A DNA stretch of 64,000 bases. Origin: CAG-177 sp964587915 (GTDB taxonomy: Bacteria > Bacillota > Clostridia > Oscillospirales > Acutalibacteraceae). This document shows positions 24,370 to 33,929 of this stretch, piece by piece (position 1 is the first letter of the stretch; the number at the start of each line of letters is the position of its first letter). The stretch is from contig CAZPMK010000002.1 in the NCBI GenBank assembly GCA_964587915.1, forward strand, positions 1 to 64,000. The letters are read 5' to 3'. Under the pieces are notes generated by a model, which worked only from the letters and a program-made list of their open reading frames with translations, was not told where the DNA came from and did no database searches. Position numbers and translations under genes: made by a program.

Positions 24370-25619
24370 AATTAAGCGATTTATTCTATGACAACAGATT
24401 TTTGCTTGTGTTTTCACTCGTTACGGCAGTTGCTCTTTGGCTTGTCGTGGCGGTGGTTTGGGCACCCGAAAAGACCGTTACGGTAAAAAACGTTCCGGTC
24501 ACGATAGATTATGCCAAAATCGAAGAAACATTCGGCTTAAAGCCTTTCGGTGAATCGCAGTTTTCGGTTGATATCAAGCTCACGGGGAAACGCTATATAG
24601 TCGAATCGAGCGATATTGCCGATGACCTTATCGTTACGGCAAATACCGGTTATGTCAATTCCGTCGGAACATATAATCTGCGTATTGACGTTGCAAGTGA
24701 GCAGACCAATCCTCTCTACGAAATAACCTCGTATTCGATGAACGAAATCGAAGTGTACTTTGATTATCCGAAAGAAAAGGAATTTGTCATAGAGCCGCAG
24801 ATCGAATTTAACGACAGAACGGCACCTGAGGGCTACTACGTCGGCGACTATGTTTTCACCGATTCAAATACCGTAAAGGTATCGGGTCCCGAAAGTCAAG
24901 TGAATAAAATCGACAAGGTTGAAGCAAGGGCACAGTCGGCGGGAATGCTCCGTCAGAGCGTAACCCTTGATGCCAATCTTTCTGCCGTTACCAAAGACGG
25001 AAGCACGCCGAAATATATCACGTTCAACAAGCAAAACGATATCGTTCAAGTCACCGTTCCCATATATAAAACGGCAACGCTGACAGCGGAATGCGTCTTT
25101 AGCGGAAAGCCGTCGGATTATGTTGAAAACGTGCCGTTTACGGTTACGGTAAGCCCTGCAAGTGCGGAATTTGCCGTTCCCGAAGCGAAGCTCTCCGATA
25201 TGACATCATTTGAAATAGCGACCATTGACTTTTCTTCTCTGACAGAGGGGACGAATACCTTTTCCGTTGCGGCAAACGACATTACGGGCGGTATAGTCAT
25301 TGATAAGGACTTGGTATTCACCGTTACCGTTGATGTTGACGGAATGAGCACCGTTACCGTTGCGGCACCGAGTACCGTCAGCTTTGTCAATGCTCCCGAC
25401 GGGGCGAATGTTGAGCTTGTCAGCCTGAATTTCAAGGATGTTACCGTGGTGGGTCCGCAGACCTCTCTTGATTCTCTTTCACAGTCACCCTTGGCTCTGA
25501 GTGCCGACCTCAGCGGCGTTAAAGATGCGAATGCCGGCGTTGTTACCGTGCCGGTAACGTACACCGATAACGATTGCTGGGCTTACGGTACTTATACGGC
25601 AATAGTTAAAATCTCATAA
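24348..25619 (+). CDS. cdaR: CdaA regulatory protein CdaR (YbbR domains)
   Basis: A 423-residue protein with one N-terminal membrane helix (about residues 18-40) and four extracellular YbbR-type beta repeats (starting at about 45, 130, 225 and 315), the typical CdaR plan. In other Firmicutes it binds CdaA through the helix and adjusts c-di-AMP synthesis. ATG 24348 lies inside cdaA. A strong terminator follows, so the operon here is just cdaA-cdaR. Confidence 0.92.
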   Translation: MEKKEKLKLSDLFYDNRFLLVFSLVTAVALWLVVAVVWAPEKTVTVKNVPVTIDYAKIEETFGLKPFGESQFSVDIKLTGKRYIVESSDIADDLIVTANTGYVNSVGTYNLRIDVASEQTNPLYEITSYSMNEIEVYFDYPKEKEFVIEPQIEFNDRTAPEGYYVGDYVFTDSNTVKVSGPESQVNKIDKVEARAQSAGMLRQSVTLDANLSAVTKDGSTPKYITFNKQNDIVQVTVPIYKTATLTAECVFSGKPSDYVENVPFTVTVSPASAEFAVPEAKLSDMTSFEIATIDFSSLTEGTNTFSVAANDITGGIVIDKDLVFTVTVDVDGMSTVTVAAPSTVSFVNAPDGANVELVSLNFKDVTVVGPQTSLDSLSQSPLALSADLSGVKDANAGVVTVPVTYTDNDCWAYGTYTAIVKIS

Positions 25620-25636
25620 TTAAATCAGCTTTTACG

Positions 25637-25686
25637 GTATGACCGAGGGGAGTATGGCTCTCTTTCGGTCATACTGCTTTTTATTT
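25637..25686 (+). terminator. Terminator of cdaA-cdaR
   Basis: GTATGACCGA (25637-25646) pairs with TCGGTCATAC (25665-25674); the inner part is looser. A T-rich tail (TGCTTTTTATTTTT) follows. Confidence 0.85.
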
Positions 25687-25729
25687 TTAAATAAATTATT
25701 AAATTTTATAGTTAATTATAGGATTTATG

Positions 25730-25759
25730 TTGATTTATACAGGCGTGGTGTGATATAAT
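25730..25759 (+). promoter_or_regulatory. Promoter of the lipoprotein/two-component unit
   Basis: TTGATT (25730-25735), 18 bases, TATAAT (25754-25759). The A/T-rich stretch between the terminator and the -35 may act as an UP element. Confidence 0.6.
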
Positions 25760-25801
25760 ATCTTGAAATATACCGAGAATTTTATCAAAAGGAGGTTCGG
25801 C

Positions 25802-27157
25802 ATGAAAAGAGCCATTGCAATTGCATTGATTTTCGCACTTTCGGCGTGTATGCTGTTTACCTCCTGCGGCGGAAAAAGGCTGCTCTTTTCGGCGGAGGAT
25901 TTGATAGTCCCGCCCTTTTACTATGACGAATACGGCGGACTTGTCGAAACGATACAAAAGGAGCTCGGCAAGGAAATTCAGCTTTGCACTCCGAGTGAGG
26001 GGGACAACCGTTCCGCAATAGTTTTTAACGATATCGACGGTGACGGCACCGACGAAGCCATTGTTTTCTACCGTTCGGGCAAGGGAGAAGAAAATGCACG
26101 AATGCACATATATGATTCCTGCGACGACGAGTGGATATCCTGCGGAGATTTCGGCGGCTACGGTCCCGAGCTCGGCAGCGTAACTCCCGAGGATATGGAT
26201 AAGGACGGCTTAAAAGAAATAGTGGTTGTTTGGAGCGTATCCGGCGTTGCAATGAGCAATGTTCTCTCACTCTACCGCACGGGAAGCACCGCTTCCGATT
26301 ACACCGAGGCGGCTAATGAGTTGTGCTCCGTTTCAACTCTTGCCGATATCGACGGTGATTCATACAGCGAGCTGTTCTTCATTTGCTACAGCAGCGTAAA
26401 CGGAGTTATGCAGAGATTTGCAAGAGCATTAAAGCTCTCGGCAGGTACGGTAGTTCTTATGGGCGAGGCTAAGGTTGATGCCAACATCAGCGGATATGTT
26501 TCACTTAAAACCGAAAAGTCTTCAGACAGTGAGCCGCTGCGTATCTATGTTGACGCCTTGAAAGCGGGCAACGAGATGATAACGGAGCTCATCTATTGGG
26601 ACAGCGAAAAATCCGTACTGAGTGCGCCGCTCTACAATCCCGTTACCGCATCGAGCAACGCAACCTTGAGGTACAAGCAGATACGCTGTGCCGATATAAA
26701 CAATGACGGCATAATAGATATTCCGATTCAGAAAGCCGTTTTCGGTGACATTCGTAAGGCACAGGATCCGGATTACGAAAATGTCTATATTACCGAGTGG
26801 GCGAATTATTCAAACGGGAAGCTCAAAACGGTGAGCCGCAGCGTGGTAAATCCCGAGGACGGATATATGCTCAGCCTTGAAAAGCACGAAACGGAATATC
26901 TCGGAGCACGATACTATCCGTCGGATAAATGCCTTATCGTTTATGACGAAAGAAGCGAAAACGACAGTGAGCTGTTCTCCGTGATATATGTTACCGATGA
27001 ACAGTGGGACGATGAAAAATATTCGTCATATATTAAAATCATGCAGAATGATAACGGCGCGTTGTGTGCATATGTTACGCAAAGCGGCATGGATGCCGGC
27101 TTTAACGAACGGAGCGTCAAAGAAAAAATAACGAAATTTCAGCAGAACGGAGGCTGA
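25802..27157 (+). CDS. Lipoprotein with FG-GAP/VCBS-like repeats
   Basis: A 451-residue exported protein. The N-terminus is a lipoprotein signal: basic MKR, hydrophobic core, then either C16 (LSAC, the best lipobox) or C22 (FTSC). The body holds calcium-loop-like repeats of the FG-GAP/VCBS kind: DIDGDGTDEAIVF, DMDKDGLKEIVVV, DIDGDSYSELFF, DINNDGIIDIPI, which suggests a beta-propeller on the outer face of the membrane. ATG 25802 has AAGGAGG upstream; an upstream ATG at 25763 has no site. The response regulator starts 2 bases after the stop, so it is likely a sensory accessory of that two-component system (inference). Confidence 0.8.
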   Translation: MKRAIAIALIFALSACMLFTSCGGKRLLFSAEDLIVPPFYYDEYGGLVETIQKELGKEIQLCTPSEGDNRSAIVFNDIDGDGTDEAIVFYRSGKGEENARMHIYDSCDDEWISCGDFGGYGPELGSVTPEDMDKDGLKEIVVVWSVSGVAMSNVLSLYRTGSTASDYTEAANELCSVSTLADIDGDSYSELFFICYSSVNGVMQRFARALKLSAGTVVLMGEAKVDANISGYVSLKTEKSSDSEPLRIYVDALKAGNEMITELIYWDSEKSVLSAPLYNPVTASSNATLRYKQIRCADINNDGIIDIPIQKAVFGDIRKAQDPDYENVYITEWANYSNGKLKTVSRSVVNPEDGYMLSLEKHETEYLGARYYPSDKCLIVYDERSENDSELFSVIYVTDEQWDDEKYSSYIKIMQNDNGALCAYVTQSGMDAGFNERSVKEKITKFQQNGG

Positions 27158-27159
27158 GT

Positions 27160-27855
27160 ATGAAAAGGGTTTTGATAGCCGAGGATGAGGCGGCTATACG
27201 GGAGTTCGTTGTTATAAATCTCCGCAGAGGCGGCTACGAGGTAGTTGAAGCGGAGGACGGAGCGAGAGCACTTGAGGAGTATGAGGCGTGCAGCGGAGAC
27301 ATAGACGTTGCCGTGCTCGACGTTATGATGCCGAATGTTGACGGACTTGAGGTTTGCAAAAGACTCAGGGAAAAGAGCAACAACATAGGAATCATCATGC
27401 TGACGGCGAAAACTCAGGAGATGGATAAAATCACGGGCCTCATGATGGGTGCGGACGATTATGTTACAAAGCCCTTTTCTCCGACCGAATTGGTTGCCCG
27501 AGTTGATGCGGTATACAGACGTGTTGCAATGAATTCATCTCCTGCCGCATCCGATGACATTATCGAGCTCGGCGAATTTAAGCTGAATTTGAGAAACAGA
27601 TCCCTCACCAAAAACGGAGCTTACATAGAGCTGACTCAGGTTGAATTTCAGCTCATGGAATACTTTTTCACAAATCCCGGTGCGGCACTGAGTCGAAACG
27701 ATATTTTGAACAAGGTCTGGGGCGGTGACTATTACGGAGAAGAAAAAATCGTTGATGTCAACGTCAGACGACTGAGAATGAAGATAGAGGATACCCCCTC
27801 AGTTCCGAAACACATCGTAACGGTATGGAGCGTCGGATACAAGTGGGTCGTTTGA
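27160..27855 (+). CDS. Two-component response regulator, OmpR/PhoB family
   Basis: A 231-residue regulator: receiver domain (residues 1-120) with acidic pocket at the N-terminus, phospho-acceptor D54 (VLDVMMP) and K104 (TKPF), then a winged-helix DNA-binding domain (about 130-228; LTQVEFQLMEYF, NVRRLRMKIE, VWSVGYKW). It is cotranscribed with the lipoprotein upstream and the histidine kinase 33 bases downstream. The target genes cannot be read from sequence. Confidence 0.95.
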   Translation: MKRVLIAEDEAAIREFVVINLRRGGYEVVEAEDGARALEEYEACSGDIDVAVLDVMMPNVDGLEVCKRLREKSNNIGIIMLTAKTQEMDKITGLMMGADDYVTKPFSPTELVARVDAVYRRVAMNSSPAASDDIIELGEFKLNLRNRSLTKNGAYIELTQVEFQLMEYFFTNPGAALSRNDILNKVWGGDYYGEEKIVDVNVRRLRMKIEDTPSVPKHIVTVWSVGYKWVV

Positions 27856-27888
27856 TATAATTAACACGCTGAAAGGAGGAAGCGGAAA

Positions 27889-29367
27889 TTGAAATTTGTG
27901 GGAATAACAAAGCGTTGGTTTTTGAGCGTTGCATCAATAATCATGGCAATTCTCATAATCATTTCATTTTCCATGTTTCTCTCATTCAGAAGCTACTACT
28001 ACGGCTTTGCCGATATGACCCTTGATTCCTATTCGGCAGACGGAATGACCACGGCACTCAATCTTTACGGCAATTCGGGTACAAGCGGCTTTGAGCTTGC
28101 GGCAAGAGAATATGTCGGCAGCTTCACGGATAAAAATTCCGTTGCCGTTTGGGTTGTGGATGCCTCCGGACGGGTGGTTATTTCAAGCAGCGGATTCATG
28201 ATAAACGAAAATGTCGATATGCCCGATTACGTTGCGGCAATGAGCAGTGACGAGGGTACGGCAAAATGGACGGGCAGACTTCCTTCCGGAGAAAAAATCA
28301 TGGCGTCCTCCGCAATTGTGAGATATCCCGACGGAGAAACGGCAGGAGCGGTACGCTTCATGGTGTCCCTCAGAGTCATTGACGAGCAGCTTTTTCTAAT
28401 TGCAATGATCATATGCATTGCAGCAATTGTCATGTTTGTCGCAATTATGATTGCAAGTATTATATTTATCCGCTCCATTGTTATGCCCGTAAAGAATGTC
28501 GGCGAAACGGCAAAAAGAATAGCGGACGGCAATTTTGAGGCACGAATAGAGCGTTATCCGTACAACGATGAAATAGGGGAGCTTTGCAGTACGATAAACG
28601 GTATGGCGGCGAAGCTCGCAACAACGGATACGATGAAAAACGATTTCATTTCCACCATATCGCATGAGCTGAGAACTCCGCTTACGGCGATAAAGGGATG
28701 GGGAGAAACTCTGCTCCAGCTCGGTAACACCGACCCTGCCATGACCGAAAGAGGAATGGGAGTAATAATCAGCGAGGCAACAAGGCTCAACGATATGGTT
28801 GAGGAGCTTCTTGATTTTTCACGCATGAGCAGCGGAAGAATGCAGCTCAATATTGAAAAGATGGATGCTCTTGCGGAGCTTGACGAGGTTGTTTTTGCCT
28901 TTAAGGAAAGAGCGATAAAAGAGGGCATCGAGATAGTGTATAACGTCCCGAGCTTGCCCGCACCGATGACGGGCGACCCGTCGAGAATAAAGCAGGTATT
29001 CTACAACATCCTTGACAACGCACTCAAATATTCCGACGAGGGCGGAAAGATAGTTGTCCTTGTTGAAATGCCGAATCCCGCAACGCTTGTGATATCTTTC
29101 TGCGATTACGGAAGCGGAATACCGGCACAGGATTTGCCCCATGTCAAAGAAAAATTCTATAAAGCAAATACTACGGTCAGAGGCTCCGGCATAGGATTGG
29201 CGGTTGCCGATGAGATAATAAATCTTCATAACGGAACTCTTGAAATTAACAGCATTTACGGCGAGGGTACAACGGTGCGAATAACGTTACCCACCGACCC
29301 GAGCGAATACGATACACCCGAAAGGGAAGGAGACGGCGAAACCGATGAGCAAAAAGAACAAGAATAA
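27889..29367 (+). CDS. Sensor histidine kinase with HAMP domain
   Basis: A 492-residue membrane kinase: helix 1 (about 10-32), an extracellular domain of about 130 residues with a single Cache/PAS-like fold appearance, helix 2 (about 168-195), HAMP, HisKA with H259 (ISHELRTPL), and HATPase with N box (DNALKYS), G boxes (DYGSGIP, GSGIGLAV). It pairs with the regulator upstream. TTG 27889 has AAAGGAGG at good spacing. Its 3' end overlaps the DUF1385 gene by 23 bases. Confidence 0.93.
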   Translation: MKFVGITKRWFLSVASIIMAILIIISFSMFLSFRSYYYGFADMTLDSYSADGMTTALNLYGNSGTSGFELAAREYVGSFTDKNSVAVWVVDASGRVVISSSGFMINENVDMPDYVAAMSSDEGTAKWTGRLPSGEKIMASSAIVRYPDGETAGAVRFMVSLRVIDEQLFLIAMIICIAAIVMFVAIMIASIIFIRSIVMPVKNVGETAKRIADGNFEARIERYPYNDEIGELCSTINGMAAKLATTDTMKNDFISTISHELRTPLTAIKGWGETLLQLGNTDPAMTERGMGVIISEATRLNDMVEELLDFSRMSSGRMQLNIEKMDALAELDEVVFAFKERAIKEGIEIVYNVPSLPAPMTGDPSRIKQVFYNILDNALKYSDEGGKIVVLVEMPNPATLVISFCDYGSGIPAQDLPHVKEKFYKANTTVRGSGIGLAVADEIINLHNGTLEINSIYGEGTTVRITLPTDPSEYDTPEREGDGETDEQKEQE

Positions 29368-30358
29368 CGAAAAAAGCAATTATGTGGCTGTCGGCGGTCA
29401 GGCTCTCATGGAGGGCATAATGATGAGAGGACCGAAGGGTACGGCAATGTCGCTTCGTTTACCCGACGGCACGATAGAGACGCAGATGAAGGAGTTTACC
29501 TCCGTACGCAAAAAGTACAAGGTGCTGAATCTGCCGCTTATCCGAGGCGTTGTTTCCTTTGTGGAATCAATGATATTCGGCTACAAGCTCCTTATGGAGT
29601 CGGCGGAAAAAACTTCACTTGATACCGAGGTTGAGGATGAATCAAAGCTCGATAAATGGATAACGGAGCATTTCGGCCCCAAGATGATGGCGGTTATCGG
29701 TACGATTTCAGCCGTTCTGGGAATAGCGCTTGCGTTTTTGCTCTTTATGTGGATGCCGAGCTTCCTGTTCGACCTTGTCAATGATAAGCTCGCAAACGGT
29801 TCCTTTACTCTTTCTCCCCTCAGAGCGGTATTTGAGGGAATTATCCGAATCGTCATTTTTGTGCTGTATATGTGGCTCACCTCAAAAATGAAAGAGATAC
29901 GCAGAACGTATATGTATCACGGAGCGGAGCACAAGACCATCTTTTGCTTCGAGCACGGCAAGGAGCTTACCGTTGCAAATATTCGTGAAGAAAAGCGTTT
30001 TCACCCCCGCTGCGGAACGAGCTTCATTTTTGTTACGATAATAATCAGCATTTTGGTTTCGGCAATTGCGGCGACGCTTTTCCCCGCTTTAACCAAAACG
30101 AGGCTTGTGTGGATAGCCGTAAAGCTGCTGATAATGCCGCTTATTATGGGTATCGGCTTTGAGTTTATTCAGCTTGCGGGCAAATATCCCAATAAGCTCA
30201 CAAAGGCACTTTCCGCCCCCGGTCTGCTCATGCAGCATATCACGACCGCCGAGCCGGACGATGCCATAATCGAGGTTGCGATTGAGGCGATGAAAGCGGC
30301 TCTTACGGGCGAAGTACCCGAAAAGCCCGAGCAGGATAATACGGAGAATGCCGAATGA
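29345..30358 (+). CDS. DUF1385 membrane protein
   Basis: A 337-residue DUF1385 family member with the family opening VGGQALMEGIMMRGP, several helices (about 110-180 and 230-275) and the conserved YHGAEHKTIFCFE and RFHPRCGTSF motifs, His/Cys sets that could bind metal. The biochemical role of the family is unknown. In Clostridia it usually precedes prmC, and here it overlaps prmC by 4 bases (ATGA). Translation start lies inside the kinase gene. Confidence 0.9.
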   Translation: MSKKNKNNEKSNYVAVGGQALMEGIMMRGPKGTAMSLRLPDGTIETQMKEFTSVRKKYKVLNLPLIRGVVSFVESMIFGYKLLMESAEKTSLDTEVEDESKLDKWITEHFGPKMMAVIGTISAVLGIALAFLLFMWMPSFLFDLVNDKLANGSFTLSPLRAVFEGIIRIVIFVLYMWLTSKMKEIRRTYMYHGAEHKTIFCFEHGKELTVANIREEKRFHPRCGTSFIFVTIIISILVSAIAATLFPALTKTRLVWIAVKLLIMPLIMGIGFEFIQLAGKYPNKLTKALSAPGLLMQHITTAEPDDAIIEVAIEAMKAALTGEVPEKPEQDNTENAE

Positions 30359-31206
30359 CGGTACGACACCTGCTTAACGACGGAATTGCTTTTCTAAAGA
30401 ATGCCTCCGTTGAAAATGCCGAAGCAGAAGCAATGTGGATGCTTGAAGCGGTGCTTGACTGCGGCAGAACGGAGATCCTTTTGAACGGCGAAAAGTCCGT
30501 AAACGAAAAGGACGGGCAGAAATATGCGGATATGCTTTCACAGCGTGCAAGCGGCAGACCCGTTCAATATATTATCGGCTCATGGGACTTTTTCGGCAAT
30601 GAGTTTTCGGTGGGAGAGGGTGTTTTGATTCCTCGACCCGAAACGGAGCTCCTTGTTGAATTTGCCGAGTCGTGCATGAAAGGCGGCGGCAAAAAGATTG
30701 TCTTTGACCTTTGTGCCGGAAGCGGCTGTATAGGTCTCAGTGTTGCAAGACTGTTCCCCGAAAGCCGAGTGTATTTGATTGAAAAAAGTCCCGAGGCATT
30801 CAAATATCTGAGCAAAAACAAGGACAGCTTGAATTGCCGAAATGCCGAAATTATTTTGGGAGATATTTTTGACGGCTTCAAAGCGTTTGACCTGCCGAAG
30901 CCCGATATAATCCTCTCAAACCCTCCGTATATCGAGAGTGCCCTGTTGCCGGAGCTTCAGAGAGAGGTTCAAAACGAGCCGACGGAGGCACTTGACGGAG
31001 GAAACGACGGGCTTGATTTTTACAGAGTGCTGGCAAAAAGCTGGTTGCCGTTTACAAGGACGGCGGCAGTTGAATGCGGCGAGGGTCAAGCCGAAAGAAT
31101 AAAAGAACTTTTTTCCGAGGAATTTACCTTGACCGATGCTATCCTTGATTTCAACGGCATCGAGCGGGTTGTAACGGGAAAAGAAAGGAAGCACCATGAT
31201 TTTTGA
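30355..31206 (+). CDS. prmC: Release factor glutamine methyltransferase PrmC
   Basis: A 283-residue methyltransferase that modifies the GGQ glutamine of peptide release factors. It has the N-terminal helical bundle, the SAM motif FDLCAGSGCIGLSVA (about residues 116-130) and the catalytic NPPY at 189-192. The prfA gene, often adjacent, is not here. Overlaps DUF1385 by 4 bases and the protease gene by 11, so it is embedded in the operon. Confidence 0.94.
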   Translation: MTVRHLLNDGIAFLKNASVENAEAEAMWMLEAVLDCGRTEILLNGEKSVNEKDGQKYADMLSQRASGRPVQYIIGSWDFFGNEFSVGEGVLIPRPETELLVEFAESCMKGGGKKIVFDLCAGSGCIGLSVARLFPESRVYLIEKSPEAFKYLSKNKDSLNCRNAEIILGDIFDGFKAFDLPKPDIILSNPPYIESALLPELQREVQNEPTEALDGGNDGLDFYRVLAKSWLPFTRTAAVECGEGQAERIKELFSEEFTLTDAILDFNGIERVVTGKERKHHDF

Positions 31207-31873
31207 TATACTCAGACACGGAATGAGTCTTTCGGTGTTCATTCAGCTCATGGCAAGAGTTTTTATCGTGTTTTGCATAATGCCGATACACGAATATGCC
31301 CACGCCCTCATCGCCTCAAAGCTCGGTGATGATACGGCGAGACTCAGCGGACGGCTCACGCTTAATCCCTTTGCCCATGTTGACCCCATCGGTGCAATTA
31401 TGATATTGCTTGTCGGTTTCGGCTACGCAAAGCCCGTGCCGGTAAATCCGAGAAATTTCAAAAATCCCAAAAAAGGCATGGCTCTTACCGCCCTTGCGGG
31501 ACCCGTTTCCAATCTTATTTTGGCTTTGATTTTTTTGATTCCCGCATACGGAATGCAGATTTTTGTTTACGACAACAATCCCATGATACAGGCAATTGCA
31601 GTATTTCTGTCTTCGGCGGCATCTCTCAATGTGGGACTTGCGGTGTTCAATCTCATTCCCGTTCCGCCGCTTGACGGCTCAAGAATTTTCAACGTCATAA
31701 TTCCGTCAAAGTATTATTTTAAGATAATGCAATACGAACGCTATATAGTCCTTGCGATTTTTGCACTTTTGTTTTTCGGCGTGCTCGATATTCCGCTGAA
31801 TTATGTAAGCAACCTGCTCATGAAGGTGCTCATAAAAATTGCATCATTGCCGTATTTGCCGTTTATTAAGTAA
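31196..31873 (+). CDS. M50 (site-2) family zinc metalloprotease
   Basis: A 225-residue integral membrane protein with six hydrophobic segments. The zinc motif HEYAH gives H32, E33, H36 in the second helix, and NLIPVPPLDGSRI near residue 160 supplies the third ligand Asp. There is no PDZ or CBS domain, so it belongs to the small YwhC-like class. Such enzymes cut membrane proteins; the target here is unknown. It precedes scpA, a common order in Firmicutes. Confidence 0.9.
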   Translation: MIFDILRHGMSLSVFIQLMARVFIVFCIMPIHEYAHALIASKLGDDTARLSGRLTLNPFAHVDPIGAIMILLVGFGYAKPVPVNPRNFKNPKKGMALTALAGPVSNLILALIFLIPAYGMQIFVYDNNPMIQAIAVFLSSAASLNVGLAVFNLIPVPPLDGSRIFNVIIPSKYYFKIMQYERYIVLAIFALLFFGVLDIPLNYVSNLLMKVLIKIASLPYLPFIK

Positions 31874-31893
31874 GTCTCCGAGGGAGGATAATT

Positions 31894-32625
31894 TTGGAAA
31901 AGATACAGTACAAGCTCGAGGTGTTCGAGGGTCCCATGGATCTTCTTCTTCAGCTTATCGGCAAAAAGAAGCTGAGCATAAACGACGTTCCCATAATGGA
32001 AATAATTGAGCAATATCTTGATTATGTTCGTCAAATGCAGGAGGAGGATTTGGACGTTTCAAGCGAATTTCTTGAAATGGCGGCAAGACTTCTCTATATA
32101 AAAACGGTGTCCTTGCTTCCCGTACATGAAGAAGCCGAAAAGCTCGTTGAGGAGCTGAGAGGCGAGCTTACCGAATATCAGGACTGCAAGCGAGTCGCTT
32201 CACAGCTCAAAGAAAAAAGCTCGGGCTTTGATTATCTTTCAAGACCGCCCGAGGAATTTGAGGTCGATATGACCTACACCCGAATCCATGAGCCGTTTGA
32301 AATATTCAAGGCGTACATCGCCGCCGTCGGTAAGGGTAAACGTCGTCTGCCGCCGCCCGTCGATGCGTTCAAGGGAATCGTTGCAACAAAAATAGTTTCC
32401 GTTGCTTCACGGGTCAAATACATAATCGAAAAATTCACGGCAAAAAAGAAACAGAAATTTTCTTCTTTTTTTGAGAACTCAGAATCCCGCTCCGAAATGG
32501 TTGCCACCTTCCTTGCACTTCTTGCAATGGTAAAGGCGAAGCGAGTGACCGTTGAGGGAGAGGGCGAAAACATGGACGTAACACTGCTTGAGGGCGGAGG
32601 GGAGAGAATAGAAATTGACGAATGA
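31894..32625 (+). CDS. scpA: Segregation and condensation protein A
   Basis: A 243-residue kleisin subunit of the SMC-ScpAB condensin. The opening EGPMDLLLQLIGKKKLSINDVPI and the middle SSEFLEMAARLLYIKTVSLLP are diagnostic. TTG 31894 with GGGAGGATAA upstream. The end overlaps scpB by 11 bases. The smc gene is not in the window. Confidence 0.95.
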   Translation: MEKIQYKLEVFEGPMDLLLQLIGKKKLSINDVPIMEIIEQYLDYVRQMQEEDLDVSSEFLEMAARLLYIKTVSLLPVHEEAEKLVEELRGELTEYQDCKRVASQLKEKSSGFDYLSRPPEEFEVDMTYTRIHEPFEIFKAYIAAVGKGKRRLPPPVDAFKGIVATKIVSVASRVKYIIEKFTAKKKQKFSSFFENSESRSEMVATFLALLAMVKAKRVTVEGEGENMDVTLLEGGGERIEIDE

Positions 32626-33205
32626 TGAACTGCGTGCGGCGTGTGAGGCTGTCGTTTTTTCCTCGGGAGAGCCGATAGAGGCATCGAGAATTGCACAGGC
32701 TTTGGAGGTTGATATCGACAGCGTTACCGGAGCACTTTGGGAAATTTCAAGAATACTCGATGAGCGTAAGAGCGGCATATGTCTGCTCCGTTTGGGAAGC
32801 AAATATCAAATGTGTTCCCGTGTCGAATACGCAAAGCAGGTTAGAAGCGTGCTCGATATCAAGAAAAATGCTCCGCTTTCTGCGGCGGCTCTTGAGGTTC
32901 TGGCAGTTGTCGCCTATAACCAGCCTGTCACCAAGGCATATGTTGAGCAGATAAGAGGCGTTGATTGCTCGGGCGTCATCACAACGCTGTGCCAAAAGGG
33001 GCTTCTTGAAGAAAAAGGAAGGCTCGATTTGCCCGGCAGACCGCTTCTTTACGGAACAACACCCGATTTTCTGCGTTGCTTCTGTCTGACATCTCTGGCT
33101 GATTTGCCCGAATTGCCCGAGAAGCCCGAGGTAACGGATATGAATGACGATGAAATAAACAACGAACAGGGCGAGCAGATACGCAATTTCTTCCAATCGG
33201 AATAA
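32615..33205 (+). CDS. scpB: Segregation and condensation protein B
   Basis: A 196-residue ScpB with two winged-helix domains (AACEAVVFSSGEPIEASRIAQAL and ALEVLAVVAYNQPVTKAYVEQIRGVD) and the GRPLLYGTTPDFL block. It binds ScpA and the SMC head. The first codon is TTG 32615, coupled to the scpA end; the last 30 residues are acidic and variable. Confidence 0.94.
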   Translation: MTNDELRAACEAVVFSSGEPIEASRIAQALEVDIDSVTGALWEISRILDERKSGICLLRLGSKYQMCSRVEYAKQVRSVLDIKKNAPLSAAALEVLAVVAYNQPVTKAYVEQIRGVDCSGVITTLCQKGLLEEKGRLDLPGRPLLYGTTPDFLRCFCLTSLADLPELPEKPEVTDMNDDEINNEQGEQIRNFFQSE

Positions 33206-33223
33206 CGCAAGGGAGGCTAAAGA

Positions 33224-33895
33224 GTGACGGCACTTTATATCATTCTCGGAATAATACTATTCTTTGTCCTGCTGCTGTCGATAAAGGTTTCGGTCACCGT
33301 TCATTATGAAGATGAGCTGTCCGTTTCTCTCGGCTGGCTTTTCCTGAGATTCAACATCCTCCCCAAAAAAGAGGAGCATAAAAAGGCAAAGAAGAAAAAG
33401 GAAAAGAAAAAAGAAGAAAAAACCGACGAGACCGTTCCCGAACCAAAAAAGAAAAAGGACAATATGTTTGTTCGCTTTTATAAAAATCAAGGCTTTTCGG
33501 GAGTCGTACAGCTTCTCAGCGATGCAGCGGCGGCTGTCGGCGGTATGTTCCGCAGAATCGGCAGAGCATTTCTGTTTGACGAGCTGTTTGTTTCGCTTAC
33601 GGTCGGCACGGGCGATTCCGCTCAAACCGCAGTAAAGTACGGCAAGGTATGCTCGGCGGCTTTTCCCGCCATGGGTCTGATAGTCAGCAATATGCGGGTA
33701 AAGAAATATAACATTGAGGTTACACCCGATTTTATTTCGGGCAGTAATTCGGCAAGATTTCATATCAAAGCGGGAGTTATCCCCGTAAGACTGATAAATG
33801 CAATAATAATCGTGGCATTTCAGTTGTTATTTAAGGTCGTTTTCAAACTGCTTAAGCACGGCAAGGCTGAAAAAGCCGAAGTTGAAAAGCAGTAA
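33224..33895 (+). CDS. DUF2953 membrane-associated protein
   Basis: A 223-residue protein with one N-terminal helix (about 3-22), a very lysine-rich stretch (about 48-75) and a C-terminal domain with the second hydrophobic segment near the end. This is the DUF2953 plan seen upstream of gerW (ytfJ) in many Clostridia and in B. subtilis (ytfI-ytfJ). Its role is unknown, probably linked to sporulation by location. GTG 33224 has GGGAGG upstream. Confidence 0.8.
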   Translation: MTALYIILGIILFFVLLLSIKVSVTVHYEDELSVSLGWLFLRFNILPKKEEHKKAKKKKEKKKEEKTDETVPEPKKKKDNMFVRFYKNQGFSGVVQLLSDAAAAVGGMFRRIGRAFLFDELFVSLTVGTGDSAQTAVKYGKVCSAAFPAMGLIVSNMRVKKYNIEVTPDFISGSNSARFHIKAGVIPVRLINAIIIVAFQLLFKVVFKLLKHGKAEKAEVEKQ

Positions 33896-33929
33896 ATACA
33901 TAAAACAAAAATGAAAGGCGGAAAACAAA

